The translations under genes were made by a program, and so were the position numbers. From NCBI RefSeq assembly GCF_900114085.1, contig NZ_FORU01000004.1:62001-126000 (forward strand): a DNA stretch of 64,000 nt, in the 5' to 3' direction. The notes beneath the pieces are model-generated. The model was not told the origin of the DNA. It saw nothing but the letters and a program-made list of their open reading frames with translations, and did not search any database. Source of the stretch: Myroides guanonis (GTDB lineage: Bacteria > Bacteroidota > Bacteroidia > Flavobacteriales > Flavobacteriaceae). Positions 17,577-27,312 of this stretch are shown in pieces (the first letter of the stretch is position 1; every line of letters starts with the position of its first letter).

Positions 17577-18359
17577 TTACTTAATTCTGGTTAATATTTG
17601 GTGGAGTTTTAGTGGTACTTTTAGTTCTTCAAAGAGTTTCTTTGTTAGGTTTAATGCGTTTCTAACGGCATTATTTAGATTTTCTGTTTCTAAGTTTGAT
17701 GTAACAAGTTGAAATTCTTTATACCATTTACTTTCAATGTCTTTTTCGAGTCTTTTGGTAGGGCTTTCCCAATGATTTGTTTCATTTGTCACTATTCTGA
17801 TTAACCAAAGTAAATATTTATGGGTATTATTTAAACTATGATGTGCATGTGCATATTCTTGGCGCTTTATTAGATTATTTGTGGTTAATAATACATTTAA
17901 CAAAGATTCGCTTAGCCATAAGATATTTTCACTCGTAGTTCTGTCAGGTGATTTGACTTTTATTCGATTGAGTATATTGCTTAATTTTCCTTCTTTGTCT
18001 ACTAAATTCATTTCTTTAAATTCACTGAATTTTAAGAACCCATCCCAAGTCTTTATGACTTCTATTTTTTCTATAGATTCAAAGTGAAATTCTCCTCTTA
18101 TCATATTCTCGAAAATGGCTACGTCGCTTCCGTATTCATTTTTAAAGTACAATGCTACTGGTTGAATATCATTTACCCAATTTTTAGCTGAAAATAGTTT
18201 AATGTTTTTTAAATAAATGTAGAATTCAATGTCAGAGTATTGATCTCCTTCTCCTTTTGTGAATGATCCATACATTAAAACGGCGGAGATGTTTTCATCA
18301 TTTTGCGCCTTTATTTTTAGCTTATTTATAAGTGTTAATTGTATGCTGTCTTGGTTCAT
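17577..18359 (-). CDS. lincosamide nucleotidyltransferase-like protein, Lnu(B/F/H) type
   Basis: 260 aa. The nucleotidyltransferase signature is YGSFTKGEGDQYSDIEFYIY (about residues 30-49), with the metal-binding D-x-E. The following PVALYFKNEYG and IFENMIRGEFHF are hallmark segments of the Lnu(B)/Lnu(F) branch. These enzymes add a nucleotide to a hydroxyl of lincomycin or clindamycin and so give resistance. The C-terminal half is helical, and the full length matches the family. The gene stands alone, flanked on both sides by copies of the same dispersed repeat text, which may allow movement or loss by recombination. Whether it acts on lincosamides here is not shown by sequence alone. Confidence 0.78.
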   Translation of the reverse strand: MNQDSIQLTLINKLKIKAQNDENISAVLMYGSFTKGEGDQYSDIEFYIYLKNIKLFSAKNWVNDIQPVALYFKNEYGSDVAIFENMIRGEFHFESIEKIEVIKTWDGFLKFSEFKEMNLVDKEGKLSNILNRIKVKSPDRTTSENILWLSESLLNVLLTTNNLIKRQEYAHAHHSLNNTHKYLLWLIRIVTNETNHWESPTKRLEKDIESKWYKEFQLVTSNLETENLNNAVRNALNLTKKLFEELKVPLKLHQILTRIK

Positions 18360-18589
18360 AAAAATTAAATATAAAAAGTTGAAGCTTTTGATTTAAAGCT
18401 TTTTAATATTCGTTTTGTCTTTTTAATTTTTATTGTGTTACACTCATGATAGGTATGTTAGATTTTATTTCTCTAAAGGTGTTTTGCCAGTTCTCAATGT
18501 TAAAGGTATGAATAAAAATAGGTGTGTATAAGAACGAATGTATGAAATGTTTTTTGCGAGTGATTTGAATACAGAGCTGATTTGTAAAG

Positions 18590-18752
18590 AAGCTAATTCG
18601 TTGATTTGTGAATGCGGTTATTCGTGAATTTGAAAATGCGTAAAGAAGAAAAAGGGGGGACAGGAGACCGAGACAAGGGGAAAGAGCTGATTTGTGAATG
18701 CGGATATTCGTGAATTTGTAAAGGAGCAAAGGAGTATAGAAGTAATAAAAAT
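18590..18752 (+). repeat. leader-type dispersed repeats, without R1
   Basis: Copies of TTTGTGAATGCGGTTATTCG and GTGAATTTGTAAAG, followed by a short purine stretch. The end (AAAGGAGTATAGAAGTAATA, then AAAA and AAGGTGTTTCAA) is nearly the same as 17464-17501 on the other side of the lnu-like gene. The gap 18360-18810 otherwise holds only AT-rich sequence. Confidence 0.65.
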
Positions 18753-18785
18753 AAGGTGTTTCAAGTTTAGAAACACCTTATTTTT
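18753..18785. terminator. bidirectional intrinsic terminator
   Basis: AAGGTGTTTC, loop AAGTTTA, GAAACACCTT, then ATTTTTT. It ends the minus-strand lipoprotein gene at 18811-19644, and T-rich flanks on both sides allow use in either direction. Confidence 0.85.
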
Positions 18786-18810
18786 TATTGATTGCTAATT
18801 TTATGTCATA

Positions 18811-19644
18811 TTAATTATTGCGTAGTAAGATTTTGTATCCTGATGTAGAAATGGTTGCTTCTATTGTGTATTGAGAACCATTATAATCGAAATCAATTAC
18901 TGATGGCATACCATTTAGACCTGCTCCTCCAGCTGGATAATTGGTGTTGTCGTTTCCTATGCAAATTTCTTTTGTATTTAAATTATACCATAAGTCTTGA
19001 GAGCTGGGTTTTGTTGCTGGAACGGGTGCCCAGTCATTTGATAGTAATGAGGGGTCTGTAACTCCGCTTGGTAGAAATGGAAATTTCATTATTTCATCTA
19101 ATATCATAGTATATCCCGAGTTCGGGTCTGCTATGATTGCTTGAAATGAGTAGATTTTTCCGTAGTCAGTTAATAGGTTTTTCTCGTCAGTGGTAACTCC
19201 TAAGTTGTTTACAAATTGGATGATTTTAGGTGTAGGTGGTGTGGCTGTGGTTGGAAGCTGCATGACTGAGTTAACGGTTATAGAGTTATTAGGGTCTATA
19301 GTAACTGGATAGCAATTTATTATGTTTAGAAATTCAGATCCTCCTTTCATGATATTTGGGAAGTTTCCCGAATTGAATATTGGTTGTCCAAAGTGATGTC
19401 CATCATTTGCGTTACCATCAAATCTTGCTAGTCCTACATGAGGGAACATGGTTAGGTGTAAGTCTGATTCATTAATGAATTCATAGTTTGTTGGAGAACA
19501 GCAATTTCCTATCTGGAATGGTGAGCTGTAGGGGATTTGGTTGTCTACTGTGAACTCTGCTTTTTGTTCACTTTCGTTTGCTATTTCATTTTCACATGAA
19601 ATGAAGATGAAAACACTTGAGAGTAATAAAATGGTTTTTCTCAT
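18811..19644 (-). CDS. hypothetical lipoprotein, 277 aa
   Basis: Lipoprotein signal MRKTILLLSSVFIFISC, with the lipobox Cys at 17. The mature protein begins with an acidic spacer (ENEIANESEQ), as is usual for surface lipoproteins in this phylum. The rest is Asn/Pro/Ser-rich and probably beta-rich. Possible metal or ligand groups are in NANDGHHFGQP (near 80) and two Cys in GNCCSP (near 47). No known domain. It stands alone, with its own terminator on one side and a 658-bp repeat block upstream. Role unknown. Confidence 0.8.
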   Translation of the reverse strand: MRKTILLLSSVFIFISCENEIANESEQKAEFTVDNQIPYSSPFQIGNCCSPTNYEFINESDLHLTMFPHVGLARFDGNANDGHHFGQPIFNSGNFPNIMKGGSEFLNIINCYPVTIDPNNSITVNSVMQLPTTATPPTPKIIQFVNNLGVTTDEKNLLTDYGKIYSFQAIIADPNSGYTMILDEIMKFPFLPSGVTDPSLLSNDWAPVPATKPSSQDLWYNLNTKEICIGNDNTNYPAGGAGLNGMPSVIDFDYNGSQYTIEATISTSGYKILLRNN

Positions 19645-19780
19645 AATAATTGTAAATAGTTAAAAATGTTTTTTAATTATAGTTTTTATTTATTTTGGTT
19701 GAGGTAAATATAATAATTTATTTTTCTGTAACTATTTTTTACGATAAATTTTGATTAATTAAGTGTTTTATTAATTTGTA

Positions 19781-20155
19781 AAGAAGCGAAGAAGCGAAGA
19801 GGCGAAGAAGCTAAGGGGCTAAGGAGCAAAGAGGCTAAGGGGCTAAGGAGCAGGGTCGAACGTTAAGTTTTAGTCTAGTAGACTAAAATAGTGATGGAGC
19901 CAGCAGGCGGGGTGGTTAAATTTGTGAATGCGGTTATTCGTGAATTTGTAAAAGGAGCGAAGAAGCAAGGGGGCAAAGGGGCAAAGGAGCAGGGTCGAAC
20001 GTTAAGTTTTAGTCTAGTAGACTAAAATAGTGATGGAGCCAGCAGGCGGGGTGGTTAAATTTGTGAATGAGGTTATTCGTGAATTTGTAAAGAAGCTAAT
20101 TCGTTGATTTGTGAATGCGGTTATTCGTGAATTTGCAAAGAGGCAAAGTGGTAAA
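19781..20155 (+). repeat. composite repeat block with two R1 copies
   Basis: In order: octamers (19781-19850), R1 (19850-19917, palindrome at 19868-19888), leader (GTGAATGCGGTTATTCGTGA), octamers (19950-19990), R1 (19989-20057), then leader copies to 20155. The two R1 copies and the text after each are almost identical, so one arose by local duplication. This fills the gap before the GDPD gene; 20156-20302 is plain AT-rich sequence. Confidence 0.8.
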
Positions 20156-20302
20156 AATGCGAAAATGTGCCATCAAACGTTACGTGTTTATGAGGAAGTG
20201 GTTGTATTTATTCTTGAAATATTATCTGATGGTTATCTATTTATTAAGTCTTGATATTCTAGTTTTTTAAAGCTTTTTAGCGATTACTTTTGGCACTTTT
20301 AA

Positions 20303-21073
20303 ATGGATAATTTTTTAAATAGTATTCTTATGAATTGGTTGTTTCTTGTGGTTGCTTCTTCTTTTTGTATGCTGGGTTGGTCTCAGTCTTCTTCTTTTAA
20401 ACTTCATTCTCATAATGATTATGTTCAGGTTGTTCCTTTTTGGAATGCATATGCGCAGGGCATGAGGTCTATTGAGATTGATCTGGTTTTACATAATAAT
20501 AGACTTTTCGTAGCTCATGATATTGAGGATGCTAATCCTCTTCGTACTATTGAACGTTTGTATCTTAATCCTTTGAATGAGGTTGTTGAGTTAGGGTTGG
20601 GGGATGTGAAGGGGCTTCAGTTTTTGATTGATTTGAAAGGGGATGCAGATATTTCTATGGGATTGCTTTTACCTATTTTAAAAAGGTATGAGGGGGTTAT
20701 CTTAGAGAATGATATTCGTTTTGTTATTTCTGGTAATAAACCGAATGCTGCTTTGTTCTTGGGTATGCCTTCTTATGTTCTGGATGATTATCAATTGCTT
20801 GAACTTCCAACGGATTCAAATGCTATTGAACGTATTGCTATGGTTAGTTATAACTTTCAAAGGTTTTCTTCTTGGAATGGTGTTGGACAGATTCCCGACA
20901 GTGATTTGCGTGTGCTGAAAGGGATTATTGATGGTGTTCACAGTATTGGTAAACCGATTCGTTTTTGGGCTACTCCCGATACTCCTGATGCTTGGTCTTC
21001 TTTGATTGGTTTAGGGGTTGATTTTATCAATACGGATATGCCTTGTGAATTGCGTGTTTTTCTTGCTAAGTAA
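20303..21073 (+). CDS. glycerophosphodiester phosphodiesterase-like exported enzyme
   Basis: 256 aa with an N-terminal signal peptide; an ATG at 20330 (MNWLFLVVASSFCMLGWSQ) is an equally good start. It shows the TIM-barrel marks of the GDPD/PI-PLC superfamily: HSHNDY just after the signal, SIEIDLVLHNNRLFVAHD with paired acids and His, a Lys in FLIDLKGD, and a terminal GVDFINTDMP. Such enzymes cut glycerophosphodiesters to glycerol-3-phosphate and an alcohol. The HSHNDY start, rather than the classical H-R-G, is the variant common in exported Bacteroidota homologs. The metallophosphoesterase gene follows within 15 bp. Confidence 0.85.
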   Translation: MDNFLNSILMNWLFLVVASSFCMLGWSQSSSFKLHSHNDYVQVVPFWNAYAQGMRSIEIDLVLHNNRLFVAHDIEDANPLRTIERLYLNPLNEVVELGLGDVKGLQFLIDLKGDADISMGLLLPILKRYEGVILENDIRFVISGNKPNAALFLGMPSYVLDDYQLLELPTDSNAIERIAMVSYNFQRFSSWNGVGQIPDSDLRVLKGIIDGVHSIGKPIRFWATPDTPDAWSSLIGLGVDFINTDMPCELRVFLAK

Positions 21074-21087
21074 GGGTGTGTTTTTAT

Positions 21088-22773
21088 ATGAGAGTTTTTT
21101 CTTTTTTGTTCTTGTTTATAGGGTCTCTTGTTTGGGCTCAATCTCCTAAAGGAAGTCAGATTGCTTTTATTGCGGATGCTCATGTTCATGCGGTTTGTCC
21201 TACTCTTCACGATGGTTTTGAGTTGGATGAGTTTCGTGATTTGGACAGTGGTGATTTTCGTTTTATTCGAACTTTGGAGAGTCAGATGGGATCTACGCGT
21301 TTGTTTAATGAGAATTTTTTTGCTTTTAAAACTGTTTTGAATGAACTGGCTGATAAGGGGGTTCGCGTGGTGGTTTTGAATGGTGATTATACGGATGATG
21401 GTCAGTGGGTTAATCTTAAGCTTGTTTCCGATTTGTTGAAGGGTTTTTCTGAAAAATATGGTATGCGTTTTTTGGTTACTAATGGTAATCATGAAGCTGT
21501 TAATAGGGTGGATAGAGAAAGTGGTAAACCCGACTTCCTTGATGTTAAGGGTGATAAGGTTGGGGTTTTTTCGGACTCTGACTTGTTGAAACGTGATGGT
21601 GATCTGGTTTATGAGGGTATGCGTGAATTGGGTTATGAGGGTACTTTTGAGTTTATGAAGGATTTTGGTTTATTGCCTGTTGCTTCGGATCTGTTTTATA
21701 GTACTCCTTTTTCTGATTTTGATTGCGATTCATATGTTTTTGATGCGTCTGCTTTTTCTCTTGATGAACGAAAGTATGAGATTGGAGATGTGAAGTATCC
21801 TGATTTTACGTATGTGGTTGAGCCGATTGAAGGGGTTTGGTTATTGGGGATTGATGGTAATATGTATGAAAAAACAGGTGATAATCGCTTTAAGAATGTG
21901 AGTGATGGGTATCATCAATTGGATAAGCGAGAATATTTGTTTGAATGGATTTCTATGGTGGTTAAGGAGGCTAAGCTTCGGGGTAAAAAGTTGATTGCTT
22001 TTGGTCATTATCCAATTTTGGATTTTAATAATGGCCAAAGTGAGGTTCTTAAGGAGCTTCTGGGAAAATCTAATTTTCAGTTGAATCGTGTTCCTAGCAT
22101 GGAGATTCAGAGGGAGTTTTTGGACACAGGACTCCAGATTCATTTCGGGGGACATATGCATATCAATCAGCATGGGGTTTTGAGAGGTGGTAATCGAGAG
22201 CTTTGGAATATACAGGTTCCTTCTTTGGCTGCTTTTCCTCCTGCTTATAAGGTAGTTACAGTTGAGGAAAATGCTTTGTCTGTTTCTACTCATTTGGTTA
22301 AGGAAGTGAAAGAGTTTGATGTTTTTTTTAAGTTTTACGAGAACCCTGATCGTTTTGAAAAGGTCTTGTCTTCAAAGGATTATTTTTCGTTGACCAAGAG
22401 TCATTTACATTTTTTGACTGAAAACAGGTTTTTTAATGAGGATTTTAAAGATGTGAAGTGGGATAGGTTTAAGGTAGAGGCTCTGGCTTTTAATTTTTCT
22501 TCAAAAAAATGGAATATGTTTGGTCTACAACATCAGTCTTCTTTAAAGGAATTGGATTTTAAGTCTGTTTTGTTTGATTTGTATTTGATTCGAAATGGGA
22601 ATGATTTAGGGATGGCTGAAATTGATAAGGAACGCTTGGCTTTGTATAAGGAATGGAATAGATTGAATGGGATGTTTAGTAATGAACTAAGTGATTTGGA
22701 TAGGTTGGTTACCGCTATTCAGTTTTTAATTGATGCTAGTATTCCTACTGTTGATGTTAGGATTGGGATGTGA
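21088..22773 (+). CDS. exported calcineurin-like metallophosphoesterase
   Basis: 561 aa from the ATG at 21088. A GTG four codons earlier is possible, but the ATG gives a clean signal peptide (MRVFSFLFLFIGSLVWAQ). All five metal-site motifs are visible: IADAHVH, NGDYTDDG, TNGNHE, FGHYP and FGGHMH. So it is a two-metal phosphatase or phosphodiesterase acting in the periplasm or outside. The C-terminal 170 residues after the catalytic domain are of unknown fold. It directly follows the GDPD gene, suggesting stepwise removal of phosphate from phosphodiesters. Longer than a minimal family member. Confidence 0.9.
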   Translation: MRVFSFLFLFIGSLVWAQSPKGSQIAFIADAHVHAVCPTLHDGFELDEFRDLDSGDFRFIRTLESQMGSTRLFNENFFAFKTVLNELADKGVRVVVLNGDYTDDGQWVNLKLVSDLLKGFSEKYGMRFLVTNGNHEAVNRVDRESGKPDFLDVKGDKVGVFSDSDLLKRDGDLVYEGMRELGYEGTFEFMKDFGLLPVASDLFYSTPFSDFDCDSYVFDASAFSLDERKYEIGDVKYPDFTYVVEPIEGVWLLGIDGNMYEKTGDNRFKNVSDGYHQLDKREYLFEWISMVVKEAKLRGKKLIAFGHYPILDFNNGQSEVLKELLGKSNFQLNRVPSMEIQREFLDTGLQIHFGGHMHINQHGVLRGGNRELWNIQVPSLAAFPPAYKVVTVEENALSVSTHLVKEVKEFDVFFKFYENPDRFEKVLSSKDYFSLTKSHLHFLTENRFFNEDFKDVKWDRFKVEALAFNFSSKKWNMFGLQHQSSLKELDFKSVLFDLYLIRNGNDLGMAEIDKERLALYKEWNRLNGMFSNELSDLDRLVTAIQFLIDASIPTVDVRIGM

Positions 22774-22784
22774 ATTCGTTAATT

Positions 22785-22925
22785 GGAAGAGGAGCAAAGA
22801 GGCAAAGGGGCTAAGGAGCAGGGCCGAGCGTAAGTTTTAGTCTAGTAGACTAAAATAGCGACGGAGCCAGCAGGTGTGCTGGAGTAAGGAGCTAAGGAGC
22901 AAAGAGGCAAAGGAGTTTATTCGTA
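22785..22925 (+). repeat. composite repeat block with R1 type A
   Basis: Short purine octamers, R1 at 22818-22889 (GGGCCGAGCGTAAG, the TTTTAGTCTA/TAGACTAAAA hairpin, then CCAGCAGGTGTGCTGG), then more octamers. It lies between the converging metallophosphoesterase and PI-PLC genes. Confidence 0.8.
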
Positions 22926-23031
22926 AATATTGAGAGGAGCAAAGGTACTAAGAAACAAAAGGGTTAAAATAGCGGGTCAGGTTCGCAATGACTAGTTGAA
23001 ATTATTTGAAAAAGGGAATTTTATTTTAATG

Positions 23032-23064
23032 AAAAAAGGTCATCCTACACAGGATGACCTTTTT
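23032..23064. terminator. intrinsic terminator
   Basis: Six A, GGTCATCC, loop TACACA, GGATGACC, five T. It sits 3 bp from the stop of the minus-strand PI-PLC gene and is symmetrical enough to work in both directions. Confidence 0.9.
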
Positions 23065-23066
23065 GT

Positions 23067-24056
23067 TTATTCTTGTACGCGAACGTAGGTGTTGTCATCA
23101 AAGATTACTTTGTATGTGGATGGGAATAGTTCACTTGGAATATAGTAATCTGTTGTTATAATTTGTGCTTTTGATTTTTTTGCTTGTTCAAAGGTGCTGT
23201 AATCATTGTTTCTTGCTTGTTTTGTGCTGTCGTCTGCTCTTGTACGAATGATAATTCCTTTTTCTGCTAGTTGTGGTATAGTTTCATCATATGGATTATT
23301 TAGTATCATACATCCTGCTTTTGGATGGTCTATAGCTACGTTTAGAAAAATGTTGCTTTGTTCTAGTTCTATTTTGTCAAAGAGTTCTCTTCTATAGTCT
23401 GTGTTGTCTATTATCCAAACAAATTTGCCTCTTGATTGGTCTATGCTTGGCCAGATGATTTGGTCGTTCTGTCTTTTTAGTTCTTTTGGTGTGATGAGGT
23501 GTTCTGCTCCTAAATTATCTTGAATTTGCTGGTTGATTGCTTCAATATCTTGATAGGTGAAAGATGTCTCCTTGTCTTCTTTTTCATCTTTTAGTTCCAA
23601 TGTTATGAATACTGTTTCATGGGTAGGGTTTTGTTCTGACCATTTTTTTAATTCACGTAGTTGTTTTTCGAAGTTTGGTTGGTGTGTTTCATAATCTACA
23701 TCTGGCATGTGAAATATTTTGAATCCTGGAGTTTGCATCTCATTTTGCCATTCATAGGTTTTGTTTGCGATTTTTGCTCCTGATGGGATGGCGTATTTCC
23801 CTCCTTTGGTATCTTTCCATATGTCTATTTCTAGGTTTCGCAATCCTAAGTTTAATTGTGTTTCTATGCTTGGATGGTCATAGTACAGTGTACTAACGCT
23901 TGGGTCTTTTTTTAATAAGTGCTGGTATAATTTTTCATCCATTACTTTTTTATAACTGTTGTGTGATCCTATTACTTGAATTTTTGATAATGGGACATTT
24001 TGTGCCGTTAGGCTAAAGCTTCCTAGTGTCATTAGGACAATCCATGTTGTTTTCAT
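23067..24056 (-). CDS. Ca2+-dependent phosphoinositide phospholipase C-like exported enzyme
   Basis: 329 aa from the ATG at 24056, chosen because it gives a proper signal peptide (MKTTWIVLMTLGSFSLTAQ). PI-PLC-type marks are IQVIGSHNSYK (first catalytic His), LNLGLRNLEIDIW and FKIFHMPDVDYETH (second His region), and LELKDEKED with acidic metal ligands. The arrangement fits the bacterial Ca2+-dependent PI-PLC family, which cleaves phosphoinositides or related phosphodiesters outside the cytoplasm. It is divergent from the SusC gene at 24245 with a 188-bp shared promoter region. With the nearby GDPD and phosphatase this suggests phospholipid or inositol-phosphate scavenging. Confidence 0.82.
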   Translation of the reverse strand: MKTTWIVLMTLGSFSLTAQNVPLSKIQVIGSHNSYKKVMDEKLYQHLLKKDPSVSTLYYDHPSIETQLNLGLRNLEIDIWKDTKGGKYAIPSGAKIANKTYEWQNEMQTPGFKIFHMPDVDYETHQPNFEKQLRELKKWSEQNPTHETVFITLELKDEKEDKETSFTYQDIEAINQQIQDNLGAEHLITPKELKRQNDQIIWPSIDQSRGKFVWIIDNTDYRRELFDKIELEQSNIFLNVAIDHPKAGCMILNNPYDETIPQLAEKGIIIRTRADDSTKQARNNDYSTFEQAKKSKAQIITTDYYIPSELFPSTYKVIFDDNTYVRVQE

Positions 24057-24244
24057 ATTGTATTTAGTTTGAGACAAAAATAGATTCGCTAGGTAAATTG
24101 AGTGTTAATGATGTGTTTAATGGTTATTACATCTTGTGTGATTTCAATTCTAAATAGAGACTTTTCTTCATTTATATATAAAGTGTAGGTAATGTTGGGG
24201 TAACTCTAGGGGCGTTATTTTGCAACACTATTTTAAACGTAAAC

Positions 24245-27200
24245 ATGAAAAACAAACACACCAATTTTCATTTATTAAAACACTTTTTTAAGTGGCGTTA
24301 TGTTGGGTTGTCCGCAATCTTAATGTATAGCCCTGAAGTGCTTTCGAACCCGTTGTTGGTTCATCAATCTAATTCTACATTTCTTGAGACTCAAGATGGA
24401 ATTATTAGTGGTAGCATTTTAGATGAGTCAGGAATGCCAATTCCTTATGCTACTGTTGTTGTAAAGGGAACTCAGCGTCACACACAGAGTGATTCTTCTG
24501 GAAATTTTAGTATTCAGGCTAAGGATGGTGAGATTATTCAAGTTGAATTTCTTGGATATCACAAATATGAGGCTGCTGTTAAGGGTAAACGTTTGCAAAT
24601 TGTCTTAAAGAGCGATGATGAGCTTCTAGATGAGGTTGTTGTTACTATTGGATATGGTAATAAGCATAAAAGGGATTTAACGGGTGCTATTACTCAGTTG
24701 GAATCGGCTAGTTTTAAGGATGGGGTTAATATTTCTCCTGATCAATTGTTACAGGGAAAGGTTTCTGGGGTTCGTGTGGTTCAATCTAGTGGGGAACCGG
24801 GTGCTGGAGTAGATGTTTCTATTCGTGGTATTGGTTCTATTAGAAGTGGTTCTACTCCTCTGTTTGTGGTTGATGGTATGCCTTTGTCTAATGAGAATGT
24901 TTCTCCTGAAGGGGGAAATATTGGAATGGGGAGTTCTGGTGCTAAGAATCCATTGAACTTTTTAAACAGTAGCGATATAGAATCTATCACGGTATTAAAA
25001 GATGCTTCCGCTGCTGCGATTTATGGTGCTCGTGGTTCGAATGGTGTTGTTTTGATTACTACTAAGAAGGGAACTTCTGAGAAACCTACTTTGAATTTTG
25101 AGAGTTCTTTGGGTTTTTCTAATGTGATTAAAAAACTGGATGTTTTATCTGCTGATGAATATAGAAAAAGACTTAAAGAGCCTGCTTTTGATCATGGTGG
25201 AAACACAGATTGGCAAGATGAGATTTTGAGAACAGCTGTTACTAGGAATAATAGTTTGTCTTTTGCTTCTAAAACTAAAACGGGTAATTACTTTGCTTCT
25301 CTTTCCAACTTGAATCAAGAGGGGATTATCAAACAAAGTGATTTTAATAGAAATAGTGCTCGTTTTAATGGAACGGAAAGTTTCTTTGAAGATCGTTTAA
25401 CGATTAAGGCTAATGTTACGGCTAGTGAGATTAAGGAGAATGGTGTTCCTACTTCTGATGATGGGGGGTCTGATGGTCAGTTGATGATTCATACTTTGAT
25501 GGCAAACCCTACTTGGAGTGTGTTTGATGAGAAAGGGGATTATACCAACTTTAATATGAATGCGCATTATAATCCTGCTTATTTGTTGAGTATTTATGAG
25601 GATGAAACTCGTACTGTACGCGCTTTAGCGAATTTGGAGGTGGGCTATAAAATCTTGCCTAGTTTGCATTATAAGTTCAACTTTGGGTATGATGTTAGTA
25701 ATTCTGAGCGTAATACTACGATGTATCCCAATGTTACGGATAGGTCACCGAGGGGACAGTATTTTCAATCAAACTTGGAGAGTAAATCATCTCTTTTGGA
25801 GCATTACTTGACGTATAATTTGGATTTGGATAAGCATCAATTTGATGTGTTGGGAGGTTTTTCTTATCAGTATTTTTATAATTCTGGTAGTACGATTAGC
25901 TATACTGATATTGCGGATAAAAATGATGGTGTTCCTCCAATGAACAATATTGGGTATAAGGGAAAATATAATGGTTCTTCTGGGTTTGCTCAAGAGAATG
26001 AATTGCAGTCTTATTTCGGTCGTTTGAATTATACGTTTGATGGTAAGTATTTGGTTACTGCTTCTGTTCGTGCAGATGGGTCTACTCGTTTTGGTGCTAA
26101 TAATAAGTATGGTTATTTTCCTTCTTTTGCTTTGGGTTGGAACTTGGATAAGGAAAACTTTCTAATGGATTCTAAAATGATTAGCGCTTTGAAATTTCGT
26201 GCTAGTTGGGGTGAAACTGGAAATCAAGAGGTTCAAAACAAGATTACTCAGGCTAGTTATTCTCAGTCTTACGGTGATGGGTATTACTTGAACAGTGATG
26301 GTGAATTGATTCCTGGTGTTACTATTACAAGAACTCCTAATCCTGATTTGAAATGGGAGGTTGTTTCTCAGCTGAACTTTGGGGTTGATTTTAGTTTGTG
26401 GAATGATAAGTTGTATGGTAGTTTAGATTATTTTAATAAGACTACTAAGGATGCAATTCTTAATATTCCGTCTAAACCTCTTAGTCCTACTACTAATATA
26501 TGGGTTAATATTGATGGTGAAATTGTTAACAAGGGATTTGAGTTTATGTTGGGGTCTAATATTGTTAGAACAGACGATTTTACTTGGAATCTAGATGTGA
26601 ATGGTACTCTTTTGAACAATAAAATGGAGAATCTCCCTGTTTCTCAAATCTTATCTGGTAAGATTTCTGGTCCTGGTCAGTCTGATGTTAATGCTAATAT
26701 TTACAAGAGTGGCTATGCTTTAGGTAGTTTCTATGCTTTAGAACATATTGGATATGGAGAAGATGGAGAGGACTTGTTTAGAGACGTTAATGGAGATGGT
26801 ATTGTTAGTATGGATGACCGTGTTATTATAGAGGGAGGGATTCCTAATTTTACTTTCGGGGTTAATTCTTTTATGAAGTATAGAAATTGGGATTTTTCTT
26901 TTTCTATTATCGGACAGACTGGTGGGTATTTGGCAAACAATACGATGTTGAATGCTTTGAATATTAACAATCTTGCTTCTGATAGAAACGTAGCTTCTCA
27001 GTATGTTGATTCTGGAGCGAACATTAGTAATCCTCCTCAGTTTTCTACTTTGTATATTGAGAAATCGGATTTCTTACGTTTAAATTCTGTGAGATTGGGT
27101 TATACGGTTCCTACTGACAATATTAGTTGGATTGATAATTTGAACTTGTATGTGAGTGGACAGAATTTATTGACTTTAACTAATTATTCGGGTTATGATC

Positions 27201-27310
27201 CTTTGATTAATTCGAACAAAGCAACTGCAGGGAATCAATCTATTGGTGTTGATTACACTTCTTACCCTACATCAAAAACATTTTTATTCGGCTTATCGGC
27301 AAAATTTTAA
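24245..27310 (+). CDS. SusC/RagA-type TonB-dependent outer-membrane transporter
   Basis: 1021 aa. A long signal region is followed by a carboxypeptidase-regulatory-like domain (about 55-130, ISGSILDESGMPIPYATVVV). Then comes the TonB-dependent plug (VVTIGYGNKHKRDLTGAI, GVDVSIRGIGS, LKDASAAAIYGARGSNGV), then the 22-strand barrel ending in a Phe (LFGLSAKF). Such proteins import ligands caught by a SusD lipoprotein, driven by TonB. The SusD gene follows after 2 bp. The neighbouring phosphodiesterases suggest the cargo is a phospholipid head group, glycerophosphodiester or inositol phosphate rather than a glycan; this is inference. Confidence 0.95.
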   Translation: MKNKHTNFHLLKHFFKWRYVGLSAILMYSPEVLSNPLLVHQSNSTFLETQDGIISGSILDESGMPIPYATVVVKGTQRHTQSDSSGNFSIQAKDGEIIQVEFLGYHKYEAAVKGKRLQIVLKSDDELLDEVVVTIGYGNKHKRDLTGAITQLESASFKDGVNISPDQLLQGKVSGVRVVQSSGEPGAGVDVSIRGIGSIRSGSTPLFVVDGMPLSNENVSPEGGNIGMGSSGAKNPLNFLNSSDIESITVLKDASAAAIYGARGSNGVVLITTKKGTSEKPTLNFESSLGFSNVIKKLDVLSADEYRKRLKEPAFDHGGNTDWQDEILRTAVTRNNSLSFASKTKTGNYFASLSNLNQEGIIKQSDFNRNSARFNGTESFFEDRLTIKANVTASEIKENGVPTSDDGGSDGQLMIHTLMANPTWSVFDEKGDYTNFNMNAHYNPAYLLSIYEDETRTVRALANLEVGYKILPSLHYKFNFGYDVSNSERNTTMYPNVTDRSPRGQYFQSNLESKSSLLEHYLTYNLDLDKHQFDVLGGFSYQYFYNSGSTISYTDIADKNDGVPPMNNIGYKGKYNGSSGFAQENELQSYFGRLNYTFDGKYLVTASVRADGSTRFGANNKYGYFPSFALGWNLDKENFLMDSKMISALKFRASWGETGNQEVQNKITQASYSQSYGDGYYLNSDGELIPGVTITRTPNPDLKWEVVSQLNFGVDFSLWNDKLYGSLDYFNKTTKDAILNIPSKPLSPTTNIWVNIDGEIVNKGFEFMLGSNIVRTDDFTWNLDVNGTLLNNKMENLPVSQILSGKISGPGQSDVNANIYKSGYALGSFYALEHIGYGEDGEDLFRDVNGDGIVSMDDRVIIEGGIPNFTFGVNSFMKYRNWDFSFSIIGQTGGYLANNTMLNALNINNLASDRNVASQYVDSGANISNPPQFSTLYIEKSDFLRLNSVRLGYTVPTDNISWIDNLNLYVSGQNLLTLTNYSGYDPLINSNKATAGNQSIGVDYTSYPTSKTFLFGLSAKF

Positions 27311-27312
27311 TT

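Noticed and set aside
18430..18729. Minus-strand frame of 99 codons beside the lnu-like gene
   Set aside because: Repeats TNSRI/TNQRI words that come from the leader repeat.
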